Assembly (NCBI GenBank): GCA_002345825.1
Contig: DDWD01000016.1
Location: 1 to 15,426 of the forward strand
Origin: Bacteroidales bacterium UBA2295
GTDB taxonomy: Bacteria > Bacteroidota > Bacteroidia > Bacteroidales > Tenuifilaceae
Direction: 5' to 3'
Length of the DNA stretch: 15,426 bases
Shown in pieces: positions 14,270 through 15,426 of this stretch. Under the pieces are notes generated by a model. The model ran no database searches, had not been told where the DNA came from, and saw nothing but the letters and a program-made list of their open reading frames with translations. A program made the translations under genes and the position numbers. The first letter of the stretch is position 1; the number at the start of each line of letters is the position of its first letter.

Positions 14270-15426
14270 ATGAAATCCAACCCATTCAACAATATTCGTA
14301 TTCCGCTTAGGCTAAGGTTGTTTCTGCCCGTATCGTTGATAATAGTAACCGTGGTAACCATTATGACCATTTGGTCTATTAACACCTCAATTAATGCTTT
14401 TAACGAGCAGATTGAGAACAACCTAAAGCTCGAGGTACAAACCATCTCCAAGATGTTTGAGCGCGAGAGTATGCTAAAGCTCAAAAATGTGCAAACTAAC
14501 CTTAAGGTTGCCAATCATCAGTTCTATAGCTACGATCTTAAAATACTGAACTCAACCGTTGCCATTGAGGTCGAAAACCAGAAAACAGGAGCACTACACA
14601 CCACCAGGGTAAATGAGTGGGTGCATAACGGTAAAAAATTGCTTAATAATACTGATCTGGTTGATAATCTTTTTGAACAGCTAGGGGGTACCATAACCAT
14701 CTTTCAAAAAATCGATAGCGGGTTTGTTCGCGTTGCCACCAATGTGCTCAAAGCTGATGGCACCCGTGCCATTGGCACCTATATCCCCAACGACTCTCCC
14801 GTGGTTGAATCTATAAGTAAGGGTGAACGATATTTTGGCCGTGCATACGTTGTAAACGATTGGTATACCACTGCCTACGAACCCATTGTGTATGGGAATG
14901 AGGTGGTAGGGATGATTTACGTGGGGGATAAGGAGAAAGATTTGGCAGAGCTAAAGCGCTTGCTGTATACTCTCAAAATTGGGAAAAGTGGTTATCCCTT
15001 TGTATTCGATAGGAGTGGGCATATGATTATTCACCCAACCATGGAGGGCGACACCTGGAATGATCCCTTTTTTCAGAGTCAAATTGAAAATTACAAAGAG
15101 GCACTCTTTCCCCTCCATTACAACTCCAAGGATAAAACCATTGCCTTTAAATATTTTGAGCGATTTGAACTTTTTATTGCCGCCTCCATTGTAAAAAATA
15201 TCGAGAACAGGGAGCTGATTAGAAAATCAATAATTGGAGCTTCGGCCGTGGGGGTAATAGCTATTCTATTCCTATTGGGGTTTTTGTACTTCTTTACAAC
15301 CGATAAGCTTTACCGATACTTCACAGCGCTCCAAATATCCAATAAAAAGCTTGCATCAGCAGAGATTGCGCTAAAACAATCGGAAAAGTTGGCCACCATG
15401 GGCCAAATATCAGCAGGTATTGCACA
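14270..15426 (+). CDS. Cache-domain sensor histidine kinase (5' part, cut by window edge)
   Basis: The frame is open from ATG 14270 to the end of the window (385 complete codons), so only the N-terminal part is seen. One membrane helix (~17-37) leads to a periplasmic sensing region (~40-315) with the features of a Cache_3/Cache_2 double domain: FVRVATNVLKADGTRAIGTY, RYFGRAYVVNDWY, YEPIVYGNEVVGMIYVGD and the second-domain GYPFVFDRSGHMIIHP. A second helix (~322-345, GVIAILFLLGFLYFF) and a short coiled coil lead to the DHp domain, EKLATMGQISAGIA, which stops two bases into the codon (CA) of the phospho-acceptor His386. The H-box style matches the kinase at 771. Cache domains usually bind small ligands such as carboxylates or amino acids. 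The natural partner is the receiver protein just upstream. Confidence 0.92.
   Translation, partial: MKSNPFNNIRIPLRLRLFLPVSLIIVTVVTIMTIWSINTSINAFNEQIENNLKLEVQTISKMFERESMLKLKNVQTNLKVANHQFYSYDLKILNSTVAIEVENQKTGALHTTRVNEWVHNGKKLLNNTDLVDNLFEQLGGTITIFQKIDSGFVRVATNVLKADGTRAIGTYIPNDSPVVESISKGERYFGRAYVVNDWYTTAYEPIVYGNEVVGMIYVGDKEKDLAELKRLLYTLKIGKSGYPFVFDRSGHMIIHPTMEGDTWNDPFFQSQIENYKEALFPLHYNSKDKTIAFKYFERFELFIAASIVKNIENRELIRKSIIGASAVGVIAILFLLGFLYFFTTDKLYRYFTALQISNKKLASAEIALKQSEKLATMGQISAGIA

Noticed and set aside
14164..14514. 116-codon open frame on the minus strand covering the 20-bp inverted repeat
   Set aside because: It overlaps the Cache kinase, which continues in one clean frame to the window end with clear domain features.

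Overview
The window looks like chromosomal DNA from a Bacteroidota bacterium, probably a Bacteroidales/Marinilabiliales-type lineage; I cannot resolve the genus. The evidence is a type IX secretion (T9SS) type-A C-terminal sorting domain on the first protein, a periplasmic beta-propeller (Reg_prop/Y_Y_Y) histidine kinase, an S46 dipeptidyl peptidase of the DPP11 type, and promoter-like boxes matching the Bacteroidota -7 consensus TAnnTTTG. The DNA is AT-rich outside genes. Every gene I can support lies on the + strand. I see no tRNA, rRNA, CRISPR array, insertion sequence or phage gene.

Layout. (1) 2-508: 3' end of a large secreted protein (cadherin-like beta-sandwich plus T9SS sorting domain), closed by a strong terminator. 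(2) 771-5352: a two-component system with an 8-base gene overlap, made of a periplasmic propeller histidine kinase and a sigma-54-dependent response regulator. (3) 5353-5725: a long AT-rich gap holding one short palindrome. (4) 5726-8087: CoA-binding-fold protein, short-chain dehydrogenase and an Ldh_2-type malate/L-lactate dehydrogenase, closely spaced. (5) 8249-8576: two very small lipoprotein genes (49 and 44 residues) with similar cysteine-rich C-termini, ending in a long-stem terminator. (6) 8705-12669: a probable transcription unit encoding an M29-type metallopeptidase, Maf nucleotide pyrophosphatase and DPP11, from a TATATTTG box to a terminator. (7) 12687-13451: a protein of unknown function with a four-cysteine N-terminal motif. 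(8) 13499-15426: a well-formed promoter, a single-domain response regulator with an unusual insertion of about 40 residues, a terminator fused to a perfect 20-bp inverted repeat, and a Cache-sensor histidine kinase cut by the window edge exactly at its phospho-acceptor histidine.

How the genes may work together. The kinase/sigma-54 pair should convert a periplasmic signal into activation of RpoN-dependent promoters, but I found no convincing -24/-12 element in the intergenic DNA here, so its targets are probably elsewhere. DPP11 would release Asp/Glu dipeptides in the periplasm, and the M29-type protein could finish peptide breakdown inside the cell. That fits a peptide-using lifestyle but is inferred from adjacency. 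The most unusual items are the paired micro-lipoproteins, the response regulator with the expanded receiver domain, and the 20-bp perfect hairpin between that regulator and the Cache kinase.
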